From assembly GCA_019044685.2 (NCBI GenBank), contig JAGTXX020000015.1, positions 1,860,001 to 1,924,000 of the forward strand: a stretch of DNA of 64,000 nt, given 5' to 3'. Below, piece by piece: positions 47,855 to 58,927 of this stretch (the stretch's first letter is position 1; each line of letters opens with the position of its first letter). Below the pieces are notes generated by a model. That model ran no database searches. It had not been told where the DNA came from and was given only the letters and a program-made list of their open reading frames with translations. The DNA is from Nannochloris sp. 'desiccata'. Taxonomy: Eukaryota > Chlorophyta > Trebouxiophyceae > Chlorellales > Chlorellaceae. Made by a program: the position numbers and the translations under genes.

Positions 47855-50106
47855 ATGGCCGCTTCCGAACTGGAGGGTGCTCCTATGCCCTCCCTTAGTG
47901 GCCAGCAATATTTTCCTAAGTCTAGAAAGCGAACAAAAGCGGGTAAGCAGCAATCAAAGCAGCTTTTGAATTTGGCCATGCTGAATTTGGTTCAGCCTTT
48001 TGCCCTTCGGCCAATTTCAGGTCAAGCGTTATCGTTCTATTTGCTCTCTGGGCTTACGAGGTTCATATTAAGGGCGTGGGGCAAGCGGGGAGTTTTAGAA
48101 CAGGCGCTGTACTGCCGTCTTCTATCATAGTCTCGAAGTCGTCTTGCCTCGAAGCTGCTGCTCCTCGTGTCTCAGATTTCGGATCCAAATCAGGTCTACT
48201 ATTTAGGGTTCCTGATTTTCTAACTTCTTACTCCTGAAATTAACTTCACATGCGTCGATCCTCTTCTTGCAGGCCGCTACTCGCACGAAGTTACATACCA
48301 AGAACTCTCTCAATACTTTCACCTTCCCACGGAGAAGGCTTGCCAGAAACTAGGCGTCGGTAAGTTAAAAACGTAGTTAGAAATCCGACCTCAATGAGGA
48401 TTTTTTGCCCCTATTACGCTGACTTAAACTCTGTGTGGCCGTTCCATATCGCAGGTCTGACTATCTTGAAGCGTATTTGCCGCCGATTTGGCTTGCCTAG
48501 ATGGCCCTACAAGAAGCCTTCAAAGGTAAAGAGCAAACCGTTGAACAGCTCCAATACCATGTTTTCTTTAGTTTCTGCTTTTTCTAATTAATTCTCGCCA
48601 TATTTGCTCATTAATTAATTTTTTTTTGTTTCGCAGTTGGCGTATTCTGCTACTCCAAGCACCTATACTGGACCAGTGCAGCAGAGCAACAATTATAATG
48701 ATCCTGCTGGGGCCATGGCGGCCAACCGCCACCACCTGGCTGACACCCCTGCTGCAAACTATTTACGGCAGCAAGGCTATGGACAACCTAGCCCATTTAA
48801 CACCTTACCTCTTCCTACAGGCTGGCAAATGCCTTCGCAATGGCCACACCAGCATGCCCACCAGATGCAGCAATTAGAAAATCTCGGTTGCTCCCGTCCA
48901 ATTCCTCGCCGTATCGTCCCTACTTCTGGAGAGAGATCCATTCCTGAAGCTACTTTACGTGCTATTGGACTTTCTAGTGATACGAATGCCTCTCATGAAG
49001 CACAAACTGATCGACTTGATTTATTAATCTCTGCGATTGATCAATCTGAAAATGTCGGTAGTTTTGGTGAATGGCAAGGTGGTGCTGATAAAAAACAACA
49101 GCCTAACCCTGATGGAAGAGTTGCAGAACCTAGTTCTCCTGCATCCGTGAATACTTTACAAGGCTCCCCTATTACTTCTACTGAAGCTCCGGCACAGGTG
49201 CCTTCTTCTCTTTGCGGTGCACCCAGCTATGATGTGATGAATAGCAGTGAGAAACCAGAAAAACCTCTTTTATTGCAGGCTGCACCTGCTTCTCGCATCA
49301 CCACTGCCGCTACCGGCACAGGCCCAGCGACCACGCTGACTGATGCTTTAGCTCAATTGACTAGCAATACTGGTCGCACTGCTGCTGGTAATTCTCTTCA
49401 GGCATTTCAGTCCCTGGTAGAGATTTTGGCAGCGCATCCTGAGTTGGCAGTGCAATTTAGACAGTTGCTTAGTCAGCCTAAAGAACCAAGTGCTTTCACT
49501 GAGCAGAACCACGTGTACCAGCAACACACACCCCCGCCAGAACAGCAGGCTGAACAACAGCAACAGCAAAATACTACCTGTATGCACGAATGCATTGCTG
49601 CTGCGTCAAATGAGGAAGATGTTCTTATGCACTTTTTACAGCGCCAACAGCAGCTGCAACAGACGGGTGCCGCTGTGGCTGACGGCGCCGCTGCTGCTGC
49701 TGCTGCAGCTGCTCTTCGTCGGGCTCAGTTATCTGCGAAATTTCAAGCCATGCAAGCAAAGCTTGCTGCTCGTCAAGCAGCATTACAGAAATTACAAAGT
49801 CATATGGAAATGCAGCAAGCTTTCAATGGTCACCAGCACCAGAATAGCACGGGCAGTCCAATAACAATTGCACCTTTTGCTCCTCCTTCCGTTGCTATCT
49901 CTGTTGCGGCTGGTACTGGAACTGGTGCTACAGGTGGTAACCCCACACTGTCTGCTGATATTACCACGAATGCAGCTGCCTCTGGTGTTGCTTTTGGATC
50001 TTTCCATGGAGCCGGCCAGAGTGAACGACGTGAAGCTTTGTTTCGCCTCTTGGCTGCGAAACTTCAAGCCTGCAACCATCAGCAGCAGCAGCAGCACCAA
50101 CAGTAG
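47855..50106 (+). CDS. RWP-RK domain transcription factor
   Basis: Five exons, 47855-47942, 48131-48193, 48273-48359, 48455-48525 and 48637-50106, join in phase into 592 residues. RWP-RK proteins (RKD/NLP families) control nitrogen responses, gametogenesis and sex determination in the green lineage. The domain spans about residues 55-103, split over exons 3 and 4: VTYQELSQYFHLPTEKACQK and LTILKRICRRFGLPRWPYKK. The family hallmark RWPxRK reads RWPYKK here. Upstream is a basic segment (PKSRKRTKAGKQ). The long last exon is Gln/Ala/Thr-rich and probably an activation region. The N-terminal GAF/NIT domain of NLPs and a PB1 domain are absent, so it is RKD-like. The exon 2 donor (GTCTAC) is weak; that junction is the least certain. 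Confidence 0.88.
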
Positions 50107-50824
50107 CAAGAAATTCCTCTCTCCTGGTTCCCCCTCCTCTCTGTTCCAACGTTCTTAATCAAGGTAATAACTGTCTGATAATCTATCTATAGCAATACTG
50201 ACGAGATCTTGTTTTGGTTCATCGTATATCTCTGCGTCGTACTAGTCGATTATTAGTTACTAGATACAACTACGGTATATCTACCCAATCACAACCAACT
50301 GTTTCGAGAACTCTCTCTCTCTCTCTCTGCCTCTTTTTTTCCCGGCAATGGCCGGCTGACTAGATAATTGAAAGATTGATTTTGACTTCGACTTTATTCA
50401 ATCCCTGGTCCATTCAATTTTAATATCTTTCTTTTTTTACTCGGTCTCTCTTTGACTTTGACTTTTCCCTTTGTTTTTTTCTTATTCCGAGGATGAATAT
50501 ACTATCAAGGAAATAAATTAATGCACGCATGCAGATTTGCGTATGCATCGGTAATACTTTTTTGCTTCTTATTCATTTTTTACAATCTTTTGCTTTTTTT
50601 GTCTCTCTCTCTCTCTTAACTCAACCCTTTATTCTTCTTTCCCTTTCGTTTTTCTCTTTTATGTACCAACAGAGATCCTATTACTCCCTTTTACTTCCCC
50701 CCTCTGTCTGTTTCATTATTAAAAAAAAAAAACACTTCTGCTTCCTTTGTTCTTGTTCTGCCAACTATGCACGATAGACTTCAAAAAATAAATAATCTGG
50801 ATTCTCTTTCCGGTCTACTCAGTT

Positions 50825-50841
50825 CCCCCCCCCCCCCCCCC
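50825..50841 (+). repeat. Poly(C) tract, 17 bases
   Basis: Seventeen consecutive C residues, followed by CTCTCCCCCC. Confidence 0.9.
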
Positions 50842-50867
50842 TCTCCCCCCAATTATATTCTTTTTCT

Positions 50868-51046
50868 GTTTTTTCCCCTTCAAGCGCCATATAGGTGGGA
50901 TCTGTATATCACCTGGGTTGGTGATTATATTGAAAGATATGATATGCATTGTTTTCCTGTTCTTTTTTCCCTTCAAGCGCAATATAAGTGGGATCTATAT
51001 ATCACCTGGGTTGGTGATTTTATTAAAATATATGATATGCATTGTG
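50868..51046 (+). repeat. Imperfect tandem duplication, period about 93 bp, with a conserved hairpin
   Basis: The block from the T/C tract and CTTCAAGCGC through GATATGCATTGT occurs twice (CAAGCGC at 50881 and 50974). The copies differ at scattered positions, but ATCACCTGGGTTGGTGAT, a 6-bp stem with a 6-base loop, is identical in both. The duplication is old enough to have diverged, while the hairpin stayed unchanged. Confidence 0.85.
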
Positions 51047-51310
51047 TCCACAAGCCAACTTTGCGAAGTAATCACACATAATGTAAATTCTCAAGGTTAA
51101 GTGGAAATTACAAAATGGTCGAGGGGAAAAACTTTGAATGAATGCACACACATGAAATTTGATAACAACACACAGGATTATACAGCCACAGAAGCATTAC
51201 CATTAAACATGAAATTAAAGTCGGTACGAAACACGATACAATACGGGGAAAATCTCAAAATCGCCGTAGAAATGAAAATGGCTTGTTAAGAGTACACAAA
51301 AAATTACTGC

Positions 51311-52639
51311 TTACACAAACCAACTATTAAAACCCCCACCGCCACCGCCACCATCGCTGCCCAGCGGTGCTCTCCTTCTTCCTCTCCCACCCCTTCCAGG
51401 AGCTTCCATCTCCCTCTGCACATGACTCCACCGCTCCCTTTCTTCCTCTACGCTCTCATTAATCAAAAATTTCTCATGAAATTCGTCATAAGAAGCATAC
51501 TTCCCTTCAGTTTTAAGGGTCTCAACCACCGTCGCTGCTGGCGGTACTTGTAATAGTGTGACTGGGTGGTAGTCTATTTGATTCATTTGAGGCAATACAG
51601 GTACTGGATTTGCATAGGTGAATACAAGATCCATTCCATGCTGTTCTATAGCCTTTTTTATGTTTGAAAAACTGTCTAAATCGGTTTCTGCCAGCTCATC
51701 AATTTGTGAAATGTTATTGAATTGAATCCATCCTTTATAATGACCTGGCGTATTGATCAGAAAATGATGTTCATTCTCTTTGCTGCTCGGACGTAGCACC
51801 GTGACCAAGTCTGAAAAGCCAATAGTACTGCAATCTTGGAGTTCCATGCTAAGCGTGTACAACCGGTGACTGGACATGTGAAGAGCTCGTAAAGCAGCAA
51901 GATGACGAGGCGCAGCATCTTCCGCAGAGTCTTGCTTCAAAAGCGGCTCTAATCTTTCTACAACTTCCCGTAATTCCTGCCGTTGGATATTCAGACGGGC
52001 TAGCTCTTCACGTAATTCACGCCGACAAGGCCTGGGTCTGTGTACAACAAAGGCTATAGAGGATGAAAGAGGGTCTCTGAGATCCACTTCACCTCGGCAG
52101 TCGAAAAAGATTTGCAAAGCGTCGTTGTTGTGGCTGCGATTATATTGCAATGCAGTGATGCAGCATTCAAAGAAATAGTCAGGTCGATTCATTTTGTAAT
52201 CGCTGGAGAGGCCACCATGGGGGAAAGGGATGATGAGAGATGAATTTTCAGCGTTGTCATCCAAACGAAGTGAGCGGTAGTCGGTGTAAGAAGATCTGGG
52301 AGCTAAGATGAGGGTGCTTTGAGGATAACGTTCAAGTGCTTTAGCGTGCCATACACTTTCATTACGTCCTGCGTCCCGCAAGGCGCGGCATGTCTGCAGC
52401 AACGAGGGATGATATTTAAATTTTCCTTGGAGAAGGATTCGAATATTGAATTTCAGGGGGAAAAAACCAAAAGCTAGTTTTACGAGACATCACCCAAGGC
52501 TGAATCTTACCAAAGACGCTCTACATATATCCTTTATGCTGAGGAAACTGAGAATTAATGCCAGGGGACCTTGCCCTAACGATTCTATTGTGTTGCTCGA
52601 TTCGTTCGTTTCGCTACAATTCTCGCCTACTCCAGGCAT
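51311..52639 (-). CDS. F-box protein
   Basis: Two exons, 52639-52511 and 52393-51311, join in phase into 403 residues. F-box proteins are substrate receptors of SCF ubiquitin ligases. The F-box lies at about residues 24-62 and is split by the intron: PLALILSFLSIKDICRASL, then TCRALRDAGRNESVWHAKAL, then ERYP. Exon 1 supplies the ATG (MPGVGENCSETNESS). The rest is a mixed alpha/beta region with a Glu/Arg-rich helix (RRELREELARLNIQRQELRE, about 172-191). It ends in a Gly/Arg-rich tail. No WD, kelch or LRR repeats are seen, so the substrate domain is unrecognised. Confidence 0.8.
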
Positions 52640-53002
52640 ACTCGCCGTCTCAAAGACACCTTGTTTTGAAGATTAGATTCCATGGAGTTGAATGAAAATG
52701 AAAATGATGGTGCCTATGGACTTCCACTATGAAGAGGACAAAATCTCTGAGACAAATCTTGGCGCCCGGCGAGCGGCCACGCAGCTTCCTCTTTAACAAG
52801 CTGTCCCTTCTCCAGTATATTGAGCTTCTGGCATGCAAGAACATGCTTTACAAAACAATGTATGCGTAACTTATATTCTTGAAAGCGACTTTTTCTGAGA
52901 ACAGGTAAGTACAAGTTAACATCTGGTATAAATTTCGAGTAAAAATTGGCATACAAGTTGAAAGGGGAAAATTTACTTGAACAGAGTATATCTACAACGT
53001 GA
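52640..53002. other. Intergenic, 363 bp
   Basis: Between the F-box start and the SRP14 stop, both minus strand. No gene or repeat is seen. Confidence 0.4.
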
Positions 53003-53529
53003 TCACTGTGGATCCTTCTTTGCCTTTCTATCTCTCCTTTTAAGGGCATCCATATGGGCCTGCAAAAGAAGGGCAAAACAAAATAAACGTCGAGTGGCGG
53101 TGGTGGTGAATCAGTAGTTGACAATAATTTAAACAGAGCACAGGTATCTCTTTCTTTTCTATTATGCCACGTACCTTCAAGAGTGTGCTATACGAGTCTT
53201 GGAATCTACTCAGATCTTTTCCAGCTAGTACTGTGCTAATCTTGCGCTTGCCGTCAGAGACACGGACGAGGCACTTGTAATCTTCAGGTGTGGGCTGAAC
53301 TTTGCTGCGTTTGGGTTTTTGAGCAGCTGCATATAGATGTAATAATGTTGAAAGCATTAGAAAATTATACAAACAAAAAAGCCAGCTGGGTTGCTCGTCT
53401 TGATTGATTTTTAAAGACATTTTTTCAACACTTACTTCGCTTCATTGTGAGGAACACTGTTCCCTTATCCTTTGTACGATCAAAGAGCTTATTCATCTCT
53501 GTCAAAAACTTGTCTGGATCCACTCTCAT
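53003..53529 (-). CDS. SRP14: Signal recognition particle 14 kDa subunit (SRP14)
   Basis: Three exons, 53529-53436, 53326-53175 and 53059-53003, join exactly to 101 codons including stop (100 residues). SRP14 with SRP9 binds the Alu domain of SRP RNA and delays elongation during ER targeting. The start MRVDPDKFLTEMNKLFDRTK, followed by KGTVFLTMKR, matches the family. Exon 2 has PTPEDYKCLVRVSDGKRKIS and exon 3 gives MDALKRRDRKAKKDPQ. All exons are small, in contrast to the single-exon pattern of many neighbours. The size is close to plant SRP14. Confidence 0.93.
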
Positions 53530-54059
53530 TGCACCAACTTTCAAATGTCGATTTTATTTTTTGATGGGTAATTTCAGTAGCAAAATGGTATTGATCGAGG
53601 ACTTGTGCACTCTTATATTATTGAAATGATGTCGATGATTACCTACAAGGTGAAGGCATAGCGTTTTTACAGCTAAAATATTGGTTCTAGTCATCGTTTC
53701 AAACAAGTTTCCAATGATTAACGCGCCAGTTAAAAGCCATACGCGTAGCTTGCACAGCCACTTTTAATTTATCTTGCAGTGATCACGTAGGTCCTAAAAC
53801 TGGTGTATCAACGCACCTAGGAACCTCGTGCCATAGCCAACTTTGCTAGATCATTAATTTCTTGTAGTATAAAAACTAGACGTCAAGGGCCATTTGCTAG
53901 GGTTCTGCGCTCTTCTGCATCTAAAAGCGATAGCAATCATACAGTTGCAAGGTGCTGAAGGGTCCATTTCGTATACTCTGTCCAAGAAAGACCTCCCAAC
54001 TGTTACTGACTGGACGGTCCACTGGCAACCAACTAAATTTTTGTTGTTTTCAAATTAAA
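53530..54059. promoter_or_regulatory. Divergent promoter region
   Basis: 530 bp between SRP14 (minus) and the kinase gene (plus). No element is recognised with confidence. Confidence 0.4.
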
Positions 54060-56558
54060 ATGGGGAACGCCTTCTCTGTCAACGATCCTGGGCAAGAGAC
54101 AGGCAAGAATGTCGGCCGTGCCCAAGCCGTCACAGAAATCAAACGCAAACGTGGTGCAGCCAGGCCACTTCCTGTTGGCAGCTCAAAACCTGCCTCGACC
54201 GACCTCCCATTCATCACTGTAAGAAAAGTTGATATTTTATTCCAGTTCATCTCTACTAAACTACCTTTTTAGACCTTATTTTTCGTCTATTACGTTTATT
54301 CGCATTGATTTTTATATTTCCTTTCTTAAAACGAATAGGAATGTCTCGCCAAGGTGCTTCTCTTCAATCACCTGGACGCCGCCCAACAACGATCCATTGT
54401 TCAAGCCATGTACGAACGCCCTGTTCCCGCTGGCGAGATCTTAATCCAAGAAGGAGAGACTGGTCTCGGTGCAAGTGAACTCTACGTCGTGAAAGAAGGA
54501 GAATTTGAAGTTTTGCAACGCAGAAAAGGAGTGAATCTTCGAGTCAATATGAAACGCAGGGGGGATACTTTTGGCGAGCTTTCTTTAATGTACGATTGCC
54601 CACGTTCTGCTACAGTTGCTGCAACACAAGATGCTGTTGTATGGGTACTCGAGAGAGATGTTTTTAGGCAGCATGTACGTAAAGGGCAAGAAGATGCAGC
54701 GTCCCAACTTGAATTATTCTTGAATCAAGTGCCGATTTTGTCACCGCTATCAAAACTAGAAAAATTACGACTTCTGGACGCTTTCGAAGAGAAAACGTAC
54801 CAGGCTGGGGAGACTGTAGTCCACCAGGGTCAAACTGGAGATTTATTCTATATCATAAAAGATGGAGAAGCAACAGTGCTGCAACATGATGAGACTAAAT
54901 TACCAGCTGTACCACCTACGGCTATTGCAGCTTTGGGTAATAGCGGTGCTGGTGTTGCTGAAGGGACAGAAGGAACGAGTAGTAGTGCACCAAGTAAAAG
55001 CGGGGATAGTAGTGGTGCTCGTAGAGTGAATCAGCTCTTTCGATCTGATTTCTTTGGAGAGACTTCGTTGCTTACCTCTGCGCCACGCACCGCTTCAGTG
55101 GTTGCTGTCACCCGACTTGTCTGCCTGACGTTAGATAGAGAAAATTTCATTTCTGTACTAGGCCCATTGGAACAACTCATGGCGAGAGAGAAGAGTCCAC
55201 ATGTAGTTGGAGCTCGATTAATGAAATTAGCGTCTCAAGGTGGCCCATCTAGGCAACAAGCGATGGTGCATATTAAACGCCGGAGGTACTCTAAATCACA
55301 GGGCCAGTGGGTATGGGAACTTGTCCGTTCTGTAGGACATCTCGATGAAGTATTAGAATTAAAATCCGTAGCAGCTTCTTCTGCAACTCTTGATAGTAAT
55401 TTGAAAAGTTTGCCGTCATCACCGCTTGCTGGAGGGGGAGCAGGAGCAGGGGCGAGTAATTCTTTTGGTGATGGTGGTGGTCTAAATAACGATGATGATG
55501 CCACTTTTCAACCTGTGCTTACGCTTGTAGAAGGCGTCGTTCTCGGTAGTGGAGCTTTTTCCCGTGTCTCTGTGGTCACCGAGGAAGGTTCCCCTCGAGC
55601 CTATGCTCTCAAGAGAATGAGAAAGACAGCAGTCGCTCAATGTCCTGAGCACATATTCTGCGAACAAGCCATTACTAGAAACTTGACTCATCCATTTTGT
55701 ATTCGTCAGTATGGATCCTTCCAAGATAAATATCATCTATACTTTCTTTTTGATTTGATGCCAGGTGGCGATCTCATGGATGTTTTGGTGGCAGAGGCTA
55801 GAATAATCGCTATGCGTGTCCCCAAAGGACCATTTCAACGTGGCTGCATGGCTCCACAAACAAAGTTTTTACGTGGATTACCTGAAGCCGTCGCTCGCTT
55901 CTATGTAGCTTCCATCGTCCTTGCATTAGAGTACTTGCATGATCATAATATAGTATACCGGGATCTTAAACCAGAGAATGTGTTTATAGATCAACAAGGG
56001 TATCCAAAACTAGGCGATTTCGGGTTTGCTAAAGTTCTAGATGCTGGAAAAAGGACGTATACCTTCTGCGGGACACCAGGATATGTCGCGCCTGAAAATA
56101 TTTTAGCACATGGGTACGGGACGTCTGTAGACTGGTGGGGTCTAGGGGTCGTGATGTTTGTTTTATTAACTGGAAGGCAGCCTTTTACATCGCCGAAAAG
56201 TGAAGATCCAATGGTAGTAATGCGTCGCATTGTCGATGAAGAGTTTGATGTGAAATTTCCGCCTTATATCAGCCCTGCTGCGAAAGATTTAGTTTCAAGG
56301 CTGCTGGAGAGAAAACCGACACGGCGCCTTGGGGCTCTGGCGGGCAGAGCTGGTGATGTGAAAAGGCATAAATGGTTTGATGGGTTTGATTGGGAGGCCT
56401 TATCGGCACGTAAAATGGTGCCTCCTAGACAGCCTAAAGATGACGCAGCAAAGAGAATTAGAGATTTAGCAACACAGGAGAGGAAACATGGTGCTCGGCC
56501 GCCAAAGGAGACGCCTGAAGAATTGACAGAGGCAAATAAAGTGTTTGAAGATTTTTAA
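54060..56558 (+). CDS. Cyclic-nucleotide-dependent protein kinase (PKG-like AGC kinase)
   Basis: Two exons, 54060-54218 and 54339-56558, give 792 residues. The N-terminus MGNAFSVN is a likely N-myristoylation site. Two cyclic-nucleotide-binding domains follow: A at about 55-170 with phosphate-binding cassette FGELSLMYDCPRSATV, and B at about 175-330 with FFGETSLLTSAPRTASV. Domain B carries a Ser/Gly insertion of some 50 residues. The kinase domain (about 445-735) has GSGAFSRV, YALKRMRK, YRDLKPENVF, LGDFGFAK, and the activation-loop FCGTPGYVAPENI. The C-terminal AGC tail ends in ANKVFEDF. Domain order is that of PKG, with both regulatory domains on the kinase chain. Flagellated algae commonly have such kinases. 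An extra loop (about 537-565) precedes the catalytic lobe. Confidence 0.93.
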
Positions 56559-56909
56559 ACCAGATTTTGTATTTAGTTAGTTAATATATCTAATTATATG
56601 TATGGCAGGTAGTAGTAGCTGCGCTCTATGCTCTGTTTGATTTAACAGATCTATCTTTTGAAAATATTCTTTGGGGCTGCAATCAGGCTGAGGATTCTGA
56701 ATCATGATGGGCCTTTTAAAGCGGGGCGAATGAGAGGAGATAATGCAAGTAATTTCGTTTCGGTAGCTAGACAATTAGACTAGTTGATATCTTTTACAGT
56801 TAATTTAGCGCATGGCATCGAAATTAGCGGGAATATAACAGTAAATTTTTGCATTTTTATTCGAAACCATCGAACATTTAAATTCGTTTAAAGTTTCGTG
56901 GACTCCCAA
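56559..56909. other. Intergenic, 351 bp
   Basis: Spacer between the kinase and MGDG synthase genes, same strand; it contains the latter's promoter. Nothing specific is seen. Confidence 0.4.
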
Positions 56910-58641
56910 ATGGGCGAAAATCAATTTGAGCGTGCCACATTGCGGCCATTTGCCTCAACAGCTTGGCATTTAGGCGCATCAACTCCTGGTAGTGTGCAAA
57001 TACAGCGTCCATCAAACATTGATGGCTCAAGGTATCCTGTGGTTGCACGCTTAGGTGGCCCCTCCGACTCCAATCCACCACCTTCTAGGAAACCACCATC
57101 TTTTAGCGTCAAACAGCCCAAAGGATCTAGCGGAAATGACAAAGCCTGGTTTAACTTCGTTCCTCGAGGATCTGGTTTCAGTATCGGTGCCGGGGGAGGT
57201 GCAGCAGCTTGGTTTTTTGGTGGCAGTAGTATCGCACACGCTTGCCCACTCTGGCCGCTGAAAGGCATATGCAAATCTTTTAAAAAGAAAGAGGGTAAAA
57301 CTCGTGTTTTAATCCTCATGTCTGACACAGGAGGTGGTCATCGTGCTTCTGCCGAGGCCCTCCGTGCAGGTTTCCACCAACTGTTTGGAGAAAATAAATA
57401 CCAAGTGGACGTTGTAGACCTGTGGACTGCACACACCCCATGGCCATTTAACCAGCTACCCAAATCGTACTCGTTTATGGTGAAGTATCCCTTTATTTGG
57501 AGAGCAAATTTCACTTTTACCCAGCCACGTATCGTTCACATACCTTTAGCAACAGTCGCTGCTTCTATCGTTGCGTCCCATGTTTCTCAAGCGTACGACC
57601 AGTACGACCCAGATTTGGTCATCTCGGTACACCCTCTTATGCAGCATGTGCCTGTTAGGGTGCTACGACAAAGAGAGGCGAGTGGAGTACATGAAAAACA
57701 AACTGCCTTTGCCACGGTAGTTACCGATTTAACGACGTGTCATAACACTTGGTTTTATAAAGGGGTGGATAGATGCTATGTGGCTACTGAAGAGACCAAA
57801 AATCAAGCATTGGATATTGGTCTAAAGGTAAGACACTTGCTTTTGCAGTTATAGAAGCAAAAGAAAGTATATATACTCAAATTTTTGTTGTTTACAAATA
57901 GTAATATATTTCCTAAGGCCGTCTATTCATATTTATTTTCTTTCTTTCTTGTTTCTTCCCCCATAGAATGACCAAATTCGATTATACGGTCTTCCAATCC
58001 GCCCCGCATTCAGCTGCCGTTTTCCCGCGAAGAAAAAACTCCGTAACTCTCTAGGAATGCTTCTCGATACACCTGCTGTTTTACTAGTAGGTGGCGGTGA
58101 AGGCATGGGCCCTGTGGAAAAAACCGTCGACGCCCTCGCGGCTACTTTGGGAGCAGCGTGCCAGGTGGTTGTCATCTGCGGTAGAAACGCCAAACTCGTA
58201 GCTACACTCAGTAATAAACAATACCCAGCCGGTATGGCTGTCCACGTCAAGGGCTTTGTTACCAATATGCCCGAGTATATGTCTGCCTGCGATGTGATAG
58301 TCACAAAGGCTGGACCGGGGACTATTAGTGAAGCACTTATTTGTGGACTTCCTATGGTACTCAATGCCTTTGTACCGTGCCAAGAGGAAGGGAATATTCC
58401 CTATGTGACCGAAAATGGAGTTGGAGTGTTTGAAACAAATCCCCAAAAGATGGCGGCGGTGATCCAAAAATGGCTGGCGGGTGGTGAGAAGGAGCTGAAG
58501 CAATTGGCGAAGAAAGCAAAAGCGCTGGGAAAGCCTGATGCGTTGTTTGATATGGTGAAAGATTTGGATAGTTTAGTGAAAGAAGTGGCGGCAAGGCCAC
58601 GGAAAGAAAGGGCGTTGGAAGGAGGGTTGGTCACGGCATGA
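56910..58641 (+). CDS. MGD1: Monogalactosyldiacylglycerol synthase
   Basis: Two exons, 56910-57827 and 57967-58641, give 530 residues. MGDG synthase (GT28) transfers galactose from UDP-Gal to diacylglycerol in the plastid envelope, making the main thylakoid lipid. A Ser/Pro/Gly-rich transit peptide occupies about the first 110 residues. The acceptor domain starts with VLILMSDTGGGHRASAEALR (about 138), then VVDLWTAHTPWPFNQLPKSY. The C-terminal UDP-sugar domain includes LLVGGGEGMGPVEKT, VKGFVTNMPEYMSACDVIVT and KAGPGTISEALICGLPMVLN (about 420). It is plant-type rather than the cyanobacterial glucolipid/epimerase route. Length matches plant MGD1 (about 530). Confidence 0.95.
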
Positions 58642-58927
58642 AGGAAAATGTCGTCGTTTCTTGATTTTTGTTGTTGCTTTCTTAATCTATTCTAAATTCC
58701 TTTTACTTTTTTGGTATTTTATTTGATATTTCTAAACAACAGAATGTTCGACGTGTTTGTTTCTGAGATAGATAACAGCAGGAGCATTTAGCTTGCAGAA
58801 GGGGGCTGTCGGGCGTGGCTCAATAAGCAGGTGACTTTAGAAACTTTCTTTCACTAGATCTCAATAAATGGCATATAAGAAGATGGGTTGCATTATTAAT
58901 AAAATTATCTAAACAAAATACATCAAA
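58642..58927. other. Intergenic, 286 bp
   Basis: Spacer between MGDG synthase and UTP13. No feature is recognised. Confidence 0.35.

Larger units (their letters stand above)
50107..51310. other. Intergenic, about 1.2 kb, low complexity and tandem duplication
   Basis: Convergent interval between the RWP-RK and F-box genes, the longest gene-free stretch here. It contains a CT run at 50311-50328, T- and CT-rich tracts to about 50720, a 17-base C run at 50825-50841 and a 93-bp tandem duplication at about 50870-51050. No credible ORF or RNA gene is recognised. Confidence 0.7.

Noticed and set aside
50107..51310. CRISPR array or satellite
   Set aside because: Only two diverged copies of one 93-bp unit, no regular spacers and no associated genes.
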